Assembly (NCBI RefSeq): GCF_024128855.1
Contig: NZ_JAMYDV010000008.1
Location: 62,001 to 126,000 of the forward strand
Direction: 5' to 3'
DNA length: 64,000 nt
Origin: Rhodovulum tesquicola
GTDB lineage: Bacteria > Pseudomonadota > Alphaproteobacteria > Rhodobacterales > Rhodobacteraceae
Under the pieces are notes generated by a model. That model searched no databases. It was given only the letters and a program-made list of their open reading frames with translations, and was not told where the DNA came from. Made by a program: the position numbers and the translations under genes. Shown here one piece after another: positions 49,599 through 60,165 of this stretch (its first letter is position 1; every line of letters starts with the position of its first letter).

Positions 49599-49620
49599 GC
49601 GGGGGCGCCAACGCCCCCGC
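49599..49620. terminator. Hairpin terminator between pepA and rpe (cbb operon end)
   Basis: GCGGGGGCG / CGCCCCCGC, 9-bp perfect stem with CCAA loop between convergent genes. No U tract, but the position suits a bidirectional stop. Confidence 0.6.
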
Positions 49621-49626
49621 CGCCCC

Positions 49627-50322
49627 TCAGGCCGCTTTAAGCGCGGCCTCGGCCGCGGCCCTTATCGCCCGGATATTGGCGCCGTAGATTTCGGGGTTGT
49701 CGACCGACCCGCCCGAGAACACCGCAGACCCCGCAACCAGGCAATCCGCCCCCGCCGCCGCGACCAGCGGCGCGGTGTCCGGCGTCACGCCGCCGTCGAT
49801 CTGGATATGGATCGGCCGGTCGCCGATCATCGCGCGGATCTTGCGGGTCTTTTCCACTCCGGAATGGATGAATTTCTGCCCGCCGAAGCCGGGGTTCACC
49901 GTCATCACCAGCACCATGTCCACCATGTCCAGCACATCGGCCACGGCCTCTGCGGGCGTGCCGGGGTTCAGCACGACGCCCGCCTTGACGCCCTGCGCGC
50001 GGATCGCCTGAAGCGTGCGGTGGATATGCGGGCCCGCCTCGACATGGGCGGAAATCATGTCGGCGCCCGCCTCGGCATAGGCTTCGATATAGGGATCCAC
50101 CGGCGCGATCATCAGATGCACGTCCATGAAGGTCTTGACATGCTTGCGGAATGCCTTGACCGCGGGCGGGCCGAAGGTCAGGTTCGGGACGAAATGCCCG
50201 TCCATCACGTCGACATGCACCCAGTCGGCGCCCTGCGCCTCGATGGCCTGAATCTCGGCCCCGAAATTCGCGAAATCGGCGGACAGGATCGACGGGGCGA
50301 TCTTGATGGAACGGTCGAACAT
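49627..50322 (-). CDS. rpe: Ribulose-phosphate 3-epimerase (CbbE)
   Basis: 231 aa TIM barrel with the metal and catalytic motifs [44 protein letters not shown] and QIDGGVT. Interconverts ribulose-5- and xylulose-5-phosphate, feeding pentoses back to phosphoribulokinase. Last gene of the cbb operon, GGGAGGA ribosome binding site. A hairpin separates it from cbbM. Confidence 0.97.
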   Translation of the reverse strand: MFDRSIKIAPSILSADFANFGAEIQAIEAQGADWVHVDVMDGHFVPNLTFGPPAVKAFRKHVKTFMDVHLMIAPVDPYIEAYAEAGADMISAHVEAGPHIHRTLQAIRAQGVKAGVVLNPGTPAEAVADVLDMVDMVLVMTVNPGFGGQKFIHSGVEKTRKIRAMIGDRPIHIQIDGGVTPDTAPLVAAAGADCLVAGSAVFSGGSVDNPEIYGANIRAIRAAAEAALKAA

Positions 50323-50349
50323 CTTGCGTTTCCTCCCGATGGGGTTTGA

Positions 50350-50373
50350 GCGCGGCGCCCGAAGACGCCGCGC
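50350..50373 (-). promoter_or_regulatory. Intercistronic hairpin 3' of cbbM
   Basis: GCGCGGCG / CGCCGCGC, 8-bp perfect stem with loop of 8 nt, directly after the cbbM stop (50380) and before rpe. Could protect the cbbM message from 3' decay or reduce read-through. Confidence 0.6.
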
Positions 50374-50379
50374 GGGGAT

Positions 50380-51771
50380 TTACTCGGCCGCGGCGATCAC
50401 GCCCAGCTTCTGGCGCCAGCCCGGATAGAGCCGGTCGGCATCGTTCTGGAAGCTCTCGAAGGCGCGCGCCAGTTCGCGGTGCTCGCGCGCATACTCCACC
50501 AGATCGACGCCCGATTTCCACGCGTCATGCGCCTGGCGCAGCGATTTCGCCCCCGCCGTGCCGCCATCCAGATGCCCGAAGGCGCCGCCGCCCGAGGTCT
50601 GGATGATGTTGGAATGACCCAGATTGTCGAAGAAGCCCGGCAGCCGCAGCGCGTTCATGCCCCCCGAGATGATCGGCGTGGTCGCCTTCATCCCCAGCCA
50701 TTCCTGATGGTAGTAGGGACCGTCGGCGGCGTCCTGGTCCAGCATGAAGGCCATGGCCTTGTCGGCGGCCTCGCCCTCCATCTTGCCGAAGCCCATCGTG
50801 CCGGTATGGATTCCGCTCGCGCCCTGCAGGCGGGACATCTTGGACAGCACGAAGGCGGTATAGCCGCGCATCGACTGGGGCGAGGTGACGGCGCCATGCC
50901 CCGCGCGGTGATAGTGCAGGAACTGGTTGGGGAACTGGCGGCGGCAGGTGGTGATCGCGGCCGGGCCGGTGACATAGCCATCCACCAGGAAGGCGACGTG
51001 ATCGGCGTTTTCGCCAAAGGTCTCAAGGATGTATTCGCCCCGCGCGATCATCTCGAACGGATCGTCGGCGGTGATGTTGGCCGAGAAGAGTTTCGCCTCG
51101 CCGGTCTCGTCCTGCGCACGCTTCATCGCGTCGGCCACCAGACGGATGGTGTCCTTCAGCGGCGCGAAGACCTGGTTGCCCTGCGGCTCGTCATTCTTGA
51201 TGAAATCGCCGCCCAGCCAGAATTCATGGCAGGCATCGGCAAAGGGCTGCGGGCGCAGGCCCAGCTTGGGCTTGATGATGGTGCCGACCACCATGCCGCC
51301 ATCGGTGACGCTGCGGCCCAGAACGCGCCACATGTCGGCGATGTTCATCGCCGGGCCGTCGAACAGGCGCAGATAGGCGGGCGGCACGTAGAAATCGTGC
51401 ATCTTGGCGTATTCGACATCGCCCATGCCCTGGTTGTTGCCGATCGTCAGCGTCAGGAACGAGCACAGCATCGCGCGCCCGTCGATGATGTTGCGGTCGA
51501 ACAGCTCCACCGGATAGGCGATCTTCATCAGCTCGCGCGCCGGGTCGATCTCGTAGACCAGCGCATCCACGCCCTTGGTGAACTCGTCGGTGGTGCAGAC
51601 CTCGACATTGGTGCCGGTCGAGCTTTCGGCGGCGAAATGGGCGGCGACCGACAGGTAGTCGCCAAAGCCCTCTTTCGGCTTCATGATATAGGCGCACAGC
51701 ACATGGCGGCCGCCCGCGATCAGGTCTTTCTCGTCAAGATCGAGGCGCGCGTAGCGGTTCGATTGGTCCAT
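50380..51771 (-). CDS. cbbM: Ribulose-bisphosphate carboxylase, form II large subunit (CbbM)
   Basis: 463 aa, close in length to R. rubrum-type form II RuBisCO. The carbamylated lysine is in [14 protein letters not shown] (about residue 192), with [18 protein letters not shown] before it and the loop 6 / phosphate regions [15 protein letters not shown] and [15 protein letters not shown] after. Dimeric, no small subunit gene nearby. Fixes CO2 onto ribulose bisphosphate. Start ATG 51771 after GGGGAGGA. No cbbQ/cbbO activase genes adjoin. Confidence 0.98.
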   Translation of the reverse strand: MDQSNRYARLDLDEKDLIAGGRHVLCAYIMKPKEGFGDYLSVAAHFAAESSTGTNVEVCTTDEFTKGVDALVYEIDPARELMKIAYPVELFDRNIIDGRAMLCSFLTLTIGNNQGMGDVEYAKMHDFYVPPAYLRLFDGPAMNIADMWRVLGRSVTDGGMVVGTIIKPKLGLRPQPFADACHEFWLGGDFIKNDEPQGNQVFAPLKDTIRLVADAMKRAQDETGEAKLFSANITADDPFEMIARGEYILETFGENADHVAFLVDGYVTGPAAITTCRRQFPNQFLHYHRAGHGAVTSPQSMRGYTAFVLSKMSRLQGASGIHTGTMGFGKMEGEAADKAMAFMLDQDAADGPYYHQEWLGMKATTPIISGGMNALRLPGFFDNLGHSNIIQTSGGGAFGHLDGGTAGAKSLRQAHDAWKSGVDLVEYAREHRELARAFESFQNDADRLYPGWRQKLGVIAAAE

Positions 51772-51819
51772 TTGGGTCCTCCCCGAGGGTGTCCGGTTTG
51801 CGCGCGTTTCCGTGACGGA

Positions 51820-51845
51820 CGCCCGGCCGTTTCCGGGGCCGGGCG
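51820..51845 (-). promoter_or_regulatory. Intercistronic hairpin between cbbA and cbbM
   Basis: CGCCCGGCC / GGCCGGGCG, 9-bp perfect stem with an 8-nt loop starting about 10 bp after the cbbA stop, within the only sizeable gap (83 bp) upstream of cbbM. Likely mRNA processing or stability element. Confidence 0.65.
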
Positions 51846-51854
51846 CCGCTTGTC

Positions 51855-52922
51855 TCAGTTGGTCTTGGGATCGAGGCTGCCCGAGGCATAGCGTTTGGCC
51901 ATGTCGTCCATCGGGATCACCTTGATCTTGCTGGCATTCCCGGCGGTGCCGAAGGCTTCGAGCCGCTCCCGGCACAGGTCGCGCATGGCGTCCATCGCGG
52001 GTTTCAGGAACTTGCGCGGATCGAATTCCTTGGGGTTCTCCTGCGCGATCTTGCGGAACTGGCCGGTCATCGCCATCCGGCAATCGGTGTCGATATTGAC
52101 CTTGCGCACGCCCATCCTGATGCCGCGCACGATTTCCTCGACCGGCACGCCAAAGGTCTGGGGCATCGCGCCGCCATGGGCGTTGATGATGTCCTGCAAT
52201 TCCTGCGGCACGGACGAGGAACCGTGCATCACCAGATGGGTATCGGGCAGCTTCTTGTGGATCGCCTCGATCACGCTCATCGCGAGGATCTCGCCATCGG
52301 GCTTGCGCGAGAACTTGTAGGCGCCGTGGCTGGTGCCGCAGGCGATCGCCAGCGCATCGACCTTGGTCTTCCTGACGAAATCCACCGCCTGATCGGGATC
52401 GGTCAGCAACTGGCTGTGATCCAGCTTGCCCTCGGCGCCATGGCCGTCCTCGGCCTCGGATTCGCCGGTTTCCAGCGACCCCAGAACGCCCAGTTCGCCC
52501 TCGACCGAGGCGCCGACCCAATGCGCCATCGTCGAGACGCGCTCGGTGATCTCGACATTGTACTCATAGCTCGCGGGCGTCTTGGCATCGGCCTCCAGCG
52601 AGCCGTCCATCATGACGGACGTGAAGCCATGCTTGATCGCCGACATGCAGGTGGCTTCGTTGTTGCCATGGTCCTGATGCATGCAGAGCGGGATGTCGGG
52701 ATAGATCATCGACAGCGCCTCGATCATCTTGGCCAGCATGATGTCGTTGGCGTAGTTCCGCGCCCCGCGCGAGGCCTGGATGATGACGGGCGCGTCAACG
52801 GCCTTGGCGGCCTCCATGATCGCGATGCCCTGTTCCATGTTGTTGATGTTGAAGGCGGGCACGCCGTAGCCATGTTCGGCCGCGTGGTCCAGCAATTGCC
52901 GCAGGGTAATCAGTGCCATCAA
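51855..52922 (-). CDS. cbbA: Class II fructose-bisphosphate aldolase, Calvin cycle subtype
   Basis: 355 aa zinc aldolase: [12 protein letters not shown] and the later [11 protein letters not shown] and [13 protein letters not shown] strings carry the metal and substrate residues of the Calvin-type branch. Joins triose phosphates into fructose-1,6-bisphosphate (and sedoheptulose bisphosphate). Separated from pgk by 9 bp. Confidence 0.97.
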   Translation of the reverse strand: MMALITLRQLLDHAAEHGYGVPAFNINNMEQGIAIMEAAKAVDAPVIIQASRGARNYANDIMLAKMIEALSMIYPDIPLCMHQDHGNNEATCMSAIKHGFTSVMMDGSLEADAKTPASYEYNVEITERVSTMAHWVGASVEGELGVLGSLETGESEAEDGHGAEGKLDHSQLLTDPDQAVDFVRKTKVDALAIACGTSHGAYKFSRKPDGEILAMSVIEAIHKKLPDTHLVMHGSSSVPQELQDIINAHGGAMPQTFGVPVEEIVRGIRMGVRKVNIDTDCRMAMTGQFRKIAQENPKEFDPRKFLKPAMDAMRDLCRERLEAFGTAGNASKIKVIPMDDMAKRYASGSLDPKTN

Positions 52923-52931
52923 AGTCCTCCG

Positions 52932-54140
52932 TCAGGCTGCATCTGCTTTGCGTTCAAGGGCGTCGAGGCCGGGCATCGTCCGGCCCTCCAGCCATTCGAG
53001 AAAGGCCCCACCGGCGGTGGAGACATGGGTGAAGTCATGCGCGACCCCGGTGCGGTTCAGCGCGACCAGCGTGTCGCCGCCGCCCGCAACCGACACCGCC
53101 AGACCCGAGCGCGTCAGTTCCGCGACGCTCTGCGCCAGCGCCCGCGTGCCCGCATCGAAGGGCGGCGTCTCGTAGGTGCCCATGGGGCCGTTCCACAGGA
53201 TCGTGCGCGCATCCCGCAGGATGTCCTGATAGCGCGCGATGGTGTTCGGCCCGATATCCAGGATGCGCCGGTTCGCCCGCACGCCGCCCAGCGGCACCGG
53301 GTAGGAATTGATCCCCACCCGCTGGAATCCCGCGACCACGAAATCGTCGGGCGTCACGATCCGGCAGCCCGCCACCTCGGCCAGCGCCGCGATCTCCAGC
53401 ACGTCCTCGGCATATTCGGGCTCGATGAAGGACCGCCCGATCGAATAGCCCCGCGCGAAGAGAAACGCGTTGGCGATCCCCCCGCCCAGAAGGATCGTGT
53501 TGATCTTCGGCACCAGCCGTTTCAGCAGCCCCAGCCGAGGCGCGACCGAACCCCCGCCGATCAGCGCGACCGAGGGCGATTGCGGCTCGTCCAGCGCCCC
53601 TTGCAGTGCGGCCAGTTCCGCCAGGAACAGCGGCCCCGCCGCCACCCGCTCGGCCGCCAGAACCGCCGCCGTGGTCGAGGCATGCGCCCGGTGACAGCAG
53701 GAAAAGGCGTCGTTCACATAGATGTCGCCCAGCCGCGCCAGCCCCGCGCCCAGCCGCGGATCGTTCTGTTCCTCGCCCCGCTCGAAGCGCAGGTTCTCGC
53801 ACAGCAGGACCTCGCCCGGCTGCAAGGCCTCGCCCCGCCGTTCCACGATGGGACCGACGCAGGTGTCGTTGAACATCACCTTCCGGCCCAGCGCCTCGGC
53901 CAGCGCGGGCACCAGCCGTTCGGTTGTCAGTGCCGGGGTCAACTCGCCATTCGGCCGACCCAGATGGGTCAGCACGATCAGCCGCGCGCCCTGGTCCAGA
54001 AGGGGTTTCATCCCGCGGGCAAAGCGGGCGATGCGCGTGGCATCGCCCACCCCGTCCCGCGTCAGCGGCACGTTCAGATCGGCCCGCACCGCCAGGCGCC
54101 TGCCCGCAACATCCAGCGATGTCAGGGGCGTGAACGCCAT
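52932..54140 (-). CDS. pgk: Phosphoglycerate kinase (CbbK-type, divergent catalytic loop)
   Basis: 402 aa. N-domain: RADLNVPL, HLGRPNGELTP, ENLRFERGEEQND and NDAFSCCHRAHAST; C-domain: LLGGGIANAFLFA, WNGPMGTYE and GGGDTLVAL. It phosphorylates 3-phosphoglycerate in the cycle. The loop normally reading GG(S/A)KVSTK is GGGSVAPR here: the transition-state lysine is Ser198 and the second lysine is Arg202. STGGGA near the end is STAGGA. ATG 54140 overlaps the gap stop. Identity is firm, full activity is not. I do not recall pgk in this place in R. sphaeroides or R. capsulatus cbbII operons. Confidence 0.9.
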   Translation of the reverse strand: MAFTPLTSLDVAGRRLAVRADLNVPLTRDGVGDATRIARFARGMKPLLDQGARLIVLTHLGRPNGELTPALTTERLVPALAEALGRKVMFNDTCVGPIVERRGEALQPGEVLLCENLRFERGEEQNDPRLGAGLARLGDIYVNDAFSCCHRAHASTTAAVLAAERVAAGPLFLAELAALQGALDEPQSPSVALIGGGSVAPRLGLLKRLVPKINTILLGGGIANAFLFARGYSIGRSFIEPEYAEDVLEIAALAEVAGCRIVTPDDFVVAGFQRVGINSYPVPLGGVRANRRILDIGPNTIARYQDILRDARTILWNGPMGTYETPPFDAGTRALAQSVAELTRSGLAVSVAGGGDTLVALNRTGVAHDFTHVSTAGGAFLEWLEGRTMPGLDALERKADAA

Positions 54141-55141
54141 CAGATCAGCGCCCCCATCGCCACGGCGGTATCCGCCATGCGGTTGGAGAAGCCCCATTCG
54201 TTGTCATACCAGGTCAGGATGCGGACCATGGTCCCGTCCATCACCTTGGTCTGGTCCATGTGGAAGACCGAGGAATGCGGATCATGGTTGAAATCCATGC
54301 TGACCAGCGACTCGGTGGTGTAGCCCAGGATCCCCTTCATCGGGCCATCGGCCGCGGCCTTGATCGCGGCATTGACCTCGTCGACGCTGGTCGCGCGGCT
54401 GGCCTCGAACACCAGGTCCACGACCGAAACGTTGGGGGTGGGCACCCGGATCGCCACGCCATCCAGCTTGCCCTTCAACTCGGGCAGCACCAGACCCACG
54501 GCCTTGGCCGCGCCGGTCGAGGTCGGGATCATGCTCATCGCCGCGGCGCGGGCGCGATACAGATCCTTGTGCATCGTGTCCAGCGTCGGCTGGTCGCCCG
54601 TATAGGAGTGGATCGTGGTCATGAAGCCGCGATTGATGCCGATCGCGTCGTTCAGCGCCTTGGCCACCGGGCTCAGGCAGTTCGTGGTGCACGACGCGTT
54701 CGACACGACCGTATCGGCGGCGGTCAGGGTGTCATGGTTCACGCCATAGACGATGGTCTTGTCCGCGCCATCGGCGGGCGCCGAGACCAGAACGCGCTTG
54801 GAGCCGTTCTCCAGGTGGAACGCCGCCTTGTCGCGCGCGGTGAAGATGCCGGTGCATTCCATCGCGATATCGACATCGCCCCAGGGCAGGTCCTTGGGGT
54901 CGCGGATCGCCGTCACCTTGATCGGGCCGCGGCCCACGTCGATGGTGTCGCCATTCACCGTCACGGTGCCGGGGAACCGGCCATGCACGCTGTCATAGCG
55001 CATCAGATGGGCATTGGTCTCGACCGGGCCGAGATCGTTGATCGCGACCACCTCGATATCGGTGCGGCCCGATTCCACAATGGCGCGCAGCACGTTGCGG
55101 CCGATCCGGCCGAAGCCGTTGATAGCAACCTTCACAGTCAT
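54140..55141 (-). CDS. gap: Glyceraldehyde-3-phosphate dehydrogenase (CbbG)
   Basis: 333 aa with INGFGRIGR (NAD-binding), catalytic Cys in [10 protein letters not shown] and [11 protein letters not shown] at the end. An Asp (AINDLG) at the end of the second strand favours NAD over NADP. Reduces 1,3-bisphosphoglycerate in the Calvin direction. Lies between tkt and pgk. Confidence 0.96.
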   Translation of the reverse strand: MTVKVAINGFGRIGRNVLRAIVESGRTDIEVVAINDLGPVETNAHLMRYDSVHGRFPGTVTVNGDTIDVGRGPIKVTAIRDPKDLPWGDVDIAMECTGIFTARDKAAFHLENGSKRVLVSAPADGADKTIVYGVNHDTLTAADTVVSNASCTTNCLSPVAKALNDAIGINRGFMTTIHSYTGDQPTLDTMHKDLYRARAAAMSMIPTSTGAAKAVGLVLPELKGKLDGVAIRVPTPNVSVVDLVFEASRATSVDEVNAAIKAAADGPMKGILGYTTESLVSMDFNHDPHSSVFHMDQTKVMDGTMVRILTWYDNEWGFSNRMADTAVAMGALI

Positions 55142-55154
55142 TAATGGACCCTTC

Positions 55155-57146
55155 CTACTTCATCAGTTTCTTGGCGGCCGCAGCCACGGCCGCGGGCGTG
55201 ATGCCGAACTGGGCATAAAGCGTCTCGGCCGGCGCCGAGGCGCCAAAGCTCGACATGCCCACGAAGGCGGACCTTTCGCCCAGCAGCGCCGCCCAGCCCT
55301 GTTCGATGGCGGCCTCGACACCCACGCGGGGCGCGCTGCCCAGCACGGCGGCCTTGTAGCCCGCGTCCTGCGCGGCGAAAAGCTCGAAACAGGGCGCCGA
55401 GACGACGGCGGCCTTGATGCCCTCCTCGGCCAGCAGGTCGGCGGCCTTCATCGCGATCTCGACCTCGGATCCGGTGGCGATCAGCGTCACGTCGCGCGCC
55501 CCGTCCGCCTCGCGCAGGACATAGGCGCCCTTCGCCACAAGGTTCTCGGCGCTATGCTCGGTGCGCAGGCAGGGCAGGTTCTGCCGCGACAGCGCCATCA
55601 GGCTGGGCGTCTGGCTGGCGGTCGCCGCGATTTCCCAGCATTCCGCAGTTTCCACCACATCGGCGGGCCGGAACACGTTGAGATTGGGCATGGCGCGCAA
55701 GGACGCCAGATGCTCGACCGGCTGGTGGGTCGGGCCGTCCTCGCCCAGGCCGATGGAATCATGCGTCATCACATAGGTCACCGGCAGCCCCATCAGCGCC
55801 GACAGCCGGATCGCGGGCCGCGCGTAATCGGCAAAGACCAGGAACGTGCCGCCATAGGCGACAAAGCCCTTGTGCAGCGCGATCCCGTTCATCACCGCCG
55901 ACATGCCGAATTCGCGGATGCCGTAATGGATGTAGCTGCCGGCGTAATTGTCCTTCGACATCGGCTGCATGCCCGCGGTGACGGTCAGGTTCGACCCCGT
56001 CAGGTCGGCCGAGCCGCCCGCCGTGTTGGGCAGCGTCGCGTTCACGACCTCCAGCGCCATCTCGCTGGCCTTGCGGGTCGCGACCTTGGGCGCCTCTGCC
56101 GACAGCTTGGCCTTGTAGGCCTCCATGGCCGTGGCCAGCGCCCCGGCATCGGGGGCCGCGATGGACCGCTCGAAGGCGCCCGCCTGCTCGGACACCGACA
56201 GCCGCGCCTCCCAGCCCTCGCGGGCGGCACGGCCGCGCGCGGCCACCGCGCCCCAGGCGTCATAGACCGCCTTGGGCAGGGTGAAGGCTTCATGCGGCCA
56301 GTCCAGCGCCGCGCGCGTCGCGGCGATCTCCTCGGCGCCCAGCGGCGCGCCATGGACCTTGTGGCTGCCCGCCTTGTTCGGCGCGCCCTGGCCGATCACC
56401 GTCCGGCACGCGATCAGCGAGGGGCGGGGATCCTGACGCGCGGCCTCGATGGCGGCGGCGACTGCCTCGCGGTCATGGCCGTCGACCGATTGCACATGCC
56501 ATTGCGCGGCGGCAAAGCGCGCCAGCTGGTCGGTCGAGGTCGACAGCTCGGTCGAGCCGTCGATGGTGATCTTGTTGTCGTCCCACAGCACGATCATCCG
56601 GCCCAGGCCCCAATGGCCCGCCATGTCGATCGCCTCGTGGCTGATGCCCTCCATCAGGCAGCCGTCGCCGGCGATGACATAGGTGTAATGGTCCACCAGG
56701 TCGTCGCCGAAACGGGCATTGTGCATCCGCTCGGCCAGCGCCATGCCGACCGCGGTGGTGACACCCTGGCCCAGCGGCCCCGTGGTGGTCTCGATCCCGT
56801 CGGCATGGCCGTATTCCGGGTGCCCGGCGGTGCGATAGCCCCATTGGCGGAAGTTCTTCACCTGGTCCATGTCCATGTCGGCATAGCCCAGCATGTGGTT
56901 GATCGCGTAGATCAGCATGGACCCGTGCCCCGCCGACAGCACGAAGCGGTCGCGATCCTGCCAGGTCGGGCTGGAGGGGTCGACGTTCAGGAAGCGGTTG
57001 TAAAGCACGGCGGCCACATCGGCCATGCCCATCGGCATGCCCGGATGTCCGGAATTGGCGGCCTGCACCGCATCCATCGCCAGCACCCGGATGGCGGTGG
57101 CCATCAGCGCCTCGGCGCCGGTGTCGATCTTCTTGGGGGCGTTCAT
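55155..57146 (-). CDS. tkt: Transketolase (CbbT)
   Basis: 663 aa, full length. ThDP motif [14 protein letters not shown]-terminal [14 protein letters not shown], and the central [14 protein letters not shown] and [12 protein letters not shown] strings. Transfers two-carbon units among sugar phosphates to rebuild pentoses. Gaps of 13 bp on either side show a tight operon. Confidence 0.97.
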   Translation of the reverse strand: MNAPKKIDTGAEALMATAIRVLAMDAVQAANSGHPGMPMGMADVAAVLYNRFLNVDPSSPTWQDRDRFVLSAGHGSMLIYAINHMLGYADMDMDQVKNFRQWGYRTAGHPEYGHADGIETTTGPLGQGVTTAVGMALAERMHNARFGDDLVDHYTYVIAGDGCLMEGISHEAIDMAGHWGLGRMIVLWDDNKITIDGSTELSTSTDQLARFAAAQWHVQSVDGHDREAVAAAIEAARQDPRPSLIACRTVIGQGAPNKAGSHKVHGAPLGAEEIAATRAALDWPHEAFTLPKAVYDAWGAVAARGRAAREGWEARLSVSEQAGAFERSIAAPDAGALATAMEAYKAKLSAEAPKVATRKASEMALEVVNATLPNTAGGSADLTGSNLTVTAGMQPMSKDNYAGSYIHYGIREFGMSAVMNGIALHKGFVAYGGTFLVFADYARPAIRLSALMGLPVTYVMTHDSIGLGEDGPTHQPVEHLASLRAMPNLNVFRPADVVETAECWEIAATASQTPSLMALSRQNLPCLRTEHSAENLVAKGAYVLREADGARDVTLIATGSEVEIAMKAADLLAEEGIKAAVVSAPCFELFAAQDAGYKAAVLGSAPRVGVEAAIEQGWAALLGERSAFVGMSSFGASAPAETLYAQFGITPAAVAAAAKKLMK

Positions 57147-57159
57147 GTCGCTTGCCTCC

Positions 57160-58032
57160 TCAGGCGCGTTTCGATTCGGACACCAGACGCTCGATCATCG
57201 GCGTCAGGATCAGCTGCATCGCAAGGTCCAGCTTGCTGCCCGGCACGACGATCGAGTTCGCCCGGCTCATCCAGGAGCCATGGATCATCGAGACCAGATA
57301 GGAAAAGTCGATGCCGCGGGGGTTCTTGAACCGGATCACCACCAGGCTTTCATCGGCCGTCGGGATCCAGCGCGCCACCAGCGGGTTCGAGGTGTCGACC
57401 ACCGGCACGCGCTGGAAGTTGATGTCGGTCTCGGTGAATTGCGGGATGATGCAATGCACATAGGCATGCATCCGGCGCAGGATCACGTCGGTCACGGCCT
57501 CGGTGGTGTAGCCGCGCTTTTCCTTGTCGCGGTGGATCTTCTGGATCCATTCCAGGTTGATGACCGGCACCACGCCGATCTTCAGATCCGCATGCCGGGG
57601 CAGGTTCACCTCGTCATTGACCACCGCGCCATGCAGCCCCTCGTAGAACAGCAGGTCCGAGCCCTCCTCGAAGGGCGCCCAGTCGGTGAACTCGCCCGGC
57701 GGGACGCCGTAAAGCTCGGCCTCGTCATTGTCGTGGACATAGTGGCGCGTGCGCCCCGTGCCGGTCTCGCCATATTCGCGGAACACGCGCTCCAGCTCCT
57801 TCAGCTCGTTGGCCTCATAGCTGAAATGGCTGAAGGTCGAATCGCCCTCGGCATAGCGCCGGTCGAGTTCCGCCTTCATGTCCTTGCGGTTGAACTTGTG
57901 AAAGGCGTCGCCCTCGATCGACACGGCCTTCACGCCCTCGCGGCGGAAGATCTGGTCGAAGGTGTGCTTGACCGTCGAGGTGCCGGCGCCAGACGAACCG
58001 GTGACCGAGATGATCGGGTGTTTCTTGCTCAT
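57160..58032 (-). CDS. cbbP: Phosphoribulokinase (CbbP)
   Basis: 290 aa, the octameric bacterial class. P-loop [12 protein letters not shown] at residues 11-22, and the family's HVGDxFH-like [10 protein letters not shown] and [11 protein letters not shown]...[10 protein letters not shown]. Makes ribulose-1,5-bisphosphate from Ru5P and ATP, the committed step. ATG 58032 gives the family's normal N-terminus. Confidence 0.98.
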   Translation of the reverse strand: MSKKHPIISVTGSSGAGTSTVKHTFDQIFRREGVKAVSIEGDAFHKFNRKDMKAELDRRYAEGDSTFSHFSYEANELKELERVFREYGETGTGRTRHYVHDNDEAELYGVPPGEFTDWAPFEEGSDLLFYEGLHGAVVNDEVNLPRHADLKIGVVPVINLEWIQKIHRDKEKRGYTTEAVTDVILRRMHAYVHCIIPQFTETDINFQRVPVVDTSNPLVARWIPTADESLVVIRFKNPRGIDFSYLVSMIHGSWMSRANSIVVPGSKLDLAMQLILTPMIERLVSESKRA

Positions 58033-58051
58033 GTCTATCCTCCCAGGGGCT

Positions 58052-59059
58052 TCAGACGCGGAACAGGCCGCGATTGCCGAACAGTGCGTTGACCTCCTGT
58101 TCGGGAAGGTCGTGATAGGCGGCGACGCGGCTGACCTTGTCGGTCGAGCCGAAGACGAAGGGCGTGCGGGCATGCAGCTCGGTCGCGGTCTTGTCGAGGA
58201 TGCGGTCCTGCGCATCCGTCGCCGACCCGCCCGCCTGCTCGATGACAAAGGCGATGGGCGCGCATTCGTAGACCATGCGCAGCCGGCCCTTCTCATAGCC
58301 CTTGCGCGAGTCGCCGGGATACAGGAACACGCCGCCCCGGCTGATGATCCGGTGCGTCTCGGCCACCAGCGAGGCCACCCAGCGCATGTTGAAATTCTTC
58401 TCGCGCGGGCCTTCGTCGCCCGCGATGCAATCGTCGATATAGGCCCGGATCGGCTTGGCCCAGTGGCGGTAGTTCGAGGCGTTGATCGCGAATTCGCGCG
58501 CGTTCGTCGGCACCTTCACCGCCTCCTGCACCAGCACGAACTGCTTGCTGTCGGGGTCCAGCAGGTATTCCTGCGTGCCCTTGCCGAAGGTGACGACCAG
58601 CATGGTCTGCGGCCCGAAGATGATATAGCCGCCGCCGATCTGCTCATGCGCGGGTCGCAGGAAGCTGGCATCGCCGTCCTCCCTGGCCTCGAAGATCGAG
58701 AAGATCGTGCCGATCGACACGTTGACCTCGATATTCGACGACCCGTCCAGCGGGTCGATCGCCAGCGCGAAGCGGCCCTCGGGGTCAAGCTCGACCACGC
58801 TGTCCTGTTCCTCCGAGGCGTACCAGCGCACATCCGCCGTGGCCAGGCGCCGGGCAAAGGCCTCGTCGGCCAGCACGTCCAGCGCCTTCTGCGTGTCGCC
58901 GCCGGTATTCTCGCCGACCTCCGCGCCCAGCGCACCGCCCAGCGGCCCGCGCTGGATCGTGTTGGACAGGTCGGCGCCGACCTCGCAAAGCGCGTTCATC
59001 AGCGGCTGAAGCGCGGCGGGGATATGCTGCAAATCCCGGATCGGATTCTTCGTCTGCAT
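58052..59059 (-). CDS. cbbF: Fructose-1,6-/sedoheptulose-1,7-bisphosphatase (CbbF, class I)
   Basis: 335 aa. Metal motif [20 protein letters not shown] and [21 protein letters not shown], plus [15 protein letters not shown], identify class I FBPase. First gene of the cbb operon; GGGAG precedes its ATG. Divergent from cbbR over a 104-bp AT-rich control region. Confidence 0.97.
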   Translation of the reverse strand: MQTKNPIRDLQHIPAALQPLMNALCEVGADLSNTIQRGPLGGALGAEVGENTGGDTQKALDVLADEAFARRLATADVRWYASEEQDSVVELDPEGRFALAIDPLDGSSNIEVNVSIGTIFSIFEAREDGDASFLRPAHEQIGGGYIIFGPQTMLVVTFGKGTQEYLLDPDSKQFVLVQEAVKVPTNAREFAINASNYRHWAKPIRAYIDDCIAGDEGPREKNFNMRWVASLVAETHRIISRGGVFLYPGDSRKGYEKGRLRMVYECAPIAFVIEQAGGSATDAQDRILDKTATELHARTPFVFGSTDKVSRVAAYHDLPEQEVNALFGNRGLFRV

Positions 59060-59128
59060 AGTTTTCTCCCGAATCTGGCGGCGGGATGCCGATGCCGGTT
59101 GCTAGATGAGAACGCGCCCTGTACAGAA

Positions 59129-59163
59129 TTTAAAAACTTCGAAGCTGCGTTAGAAAAAATTTA
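59129..59163. promoter_or_regulatory. CbbR binding and promoter region of the cbb operon
   Basis: A 35-bp AT-rich island in otherwise GC-rich DNA. It holds TTA-N8-TTA (59150-59163), a T-N11-A site in TTAAAAACTTCGA (59130-59142) centred on the palindrome CTTCGAAG, in line with LysR-type/CbbR recognition. It reaches up to the cbbR start codon, so autoregulation is likely. Confidence 0.55.
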
Positions 59164-60084
59164 ATGCCCAAGCCCGAAGCCGTCACCCTCAAGCAACTCA
59201 GGGCCTTGCAGGCCGTGGCCGAGCATGGATCGCTGACCGCGGCGGCTGAGGCAATTCGCCTCACCCCGCCCGCGGTCCACAGCCAGCTGCGCCAGCTCGA
59301 ATCCAGCTTCAACGCCCGCCTCCTGGAACGCGGGCCGCAGGGCGGCGCGCGGCTGACCCGCCAGGGCGAGGCGGTGCTGGTCGGCGCCCGCGCCATCGAG
59401 ACCGCGCTGGAGGCCTGCGCCGACCATGTCCGCGCGATCAACGAGGGGATGGAGGGGATGGTCACCCTCGGCGTGGTCGCCACCGCCCGCTATTTCGCGC
59501 CCCGCCTCGTCGCCGAGTTGCAGCGCGCCTTCTCCACCGTCGATGTCATCCTGCGCGTGGGCAGCCGCGACGAGATCGTGAACGCCCTGGCCAGCGCCAG
59601 CGTCGATCTCGCGATCATGGGCCGCCCGCCGCGCCATCCCGAGGTGCAGGCCACCGTGCTCGGCCCGCATCCCTATATCCTGATCGCGCGGCCCGGCCAT
59701 CCGCTGGCCGCGCAGGGGCGGGTGGCGCCCGAGGCGATCATGTCCCAGCCCGTCGTCACCCGCGAAGAGGGATCGGGCACCCGCATCCTGTTGGAACGCT
59801 ATCTCGAACGGCTGGGCCGCGGCCGCCCCGCCCGGGTGATCGAGGTCGATGGCGACGAGACGATGAAACAGGCGGTCATGGCGGGGCTGGGCATCGCGCT
59901 GATCTCGCGCCACACCGTGATCGAGGAATTGCGCGCGCACCGCCTGGTCGAGCTGGAGGCCGAGGCGCTGCCGCTGGTGCGCCAATGGTTCCTCGTGCAT
60001 CGCGCCGATACCGCCCTCAGCGCGGCGGGGCGGCGCGTGCATGGCCATATCGTCGGGCGGCAGGGCGGCTTCCTGCCGAAATGA
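59164..60084 (+). CDS. cbbR: LysR-type regulator CbbR
   Basis: 306 aa: winged helix at the N-terminus (TLKQLRALQAVAEHGSLTAA ... TPPAVHSQLRQLE) and an effector-binding domain. Position divergent from cbbF identifies it as CbbR, activator of Calvin cycle operons responding to RuBP and related metabolites. There is no purine-rich ribosome binding site: the bases before the ATG are AT-rich and form part of the operator. Confidence 0.93.
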   Translation: MPKPEAVTLKQLRALQAVAEHGSLTAAAEAIRLTPPAVHSQLRQLESSFNARLLERGPQGGARLTRQGEAVLVGARAIETALEACADHVRAINEGMEGMVTLGVVATARYFAPRLVAELQRAFSTVDVILRVGSRDEIVNALASASVDLAIMGRPPRHPEVQATVLGPHPYILIARPGHPLAAQGRVAPEAIMSQPVVTREEGSGTRILLERYLERLGRGRPARVIEVDGDETMKQAVMAGLGIALISRHTVIEELRAHRLVELEAEALPLVRQWFLVHRADTALSAAGRRVHGHIVGRQGGFLPK

Positions 60085-60107
60085 CGCCCGTTCCCCGCGA
60101 CCGGCCC

Positions 60108-60138
60108 TTGACCTTCCCGTAACTGGAACCCCTATCTC
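60108..60138 (+). promoter_or_regulatory. CueR-type promoter of copA
   Basis: TTGACC (60108-60113), 19-bp spacer, TATCTC (60133-60138). The overlong spacer is the hallmark of MerR-family promoters. The imperfect dyad ACCTTCC ... GGAACCC lies between the boxes like known CueR operators. Confidence 0.8.
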
Positions 60139-60165
60139 GGGTGCATCCGGACCCGGGAGATCAGG

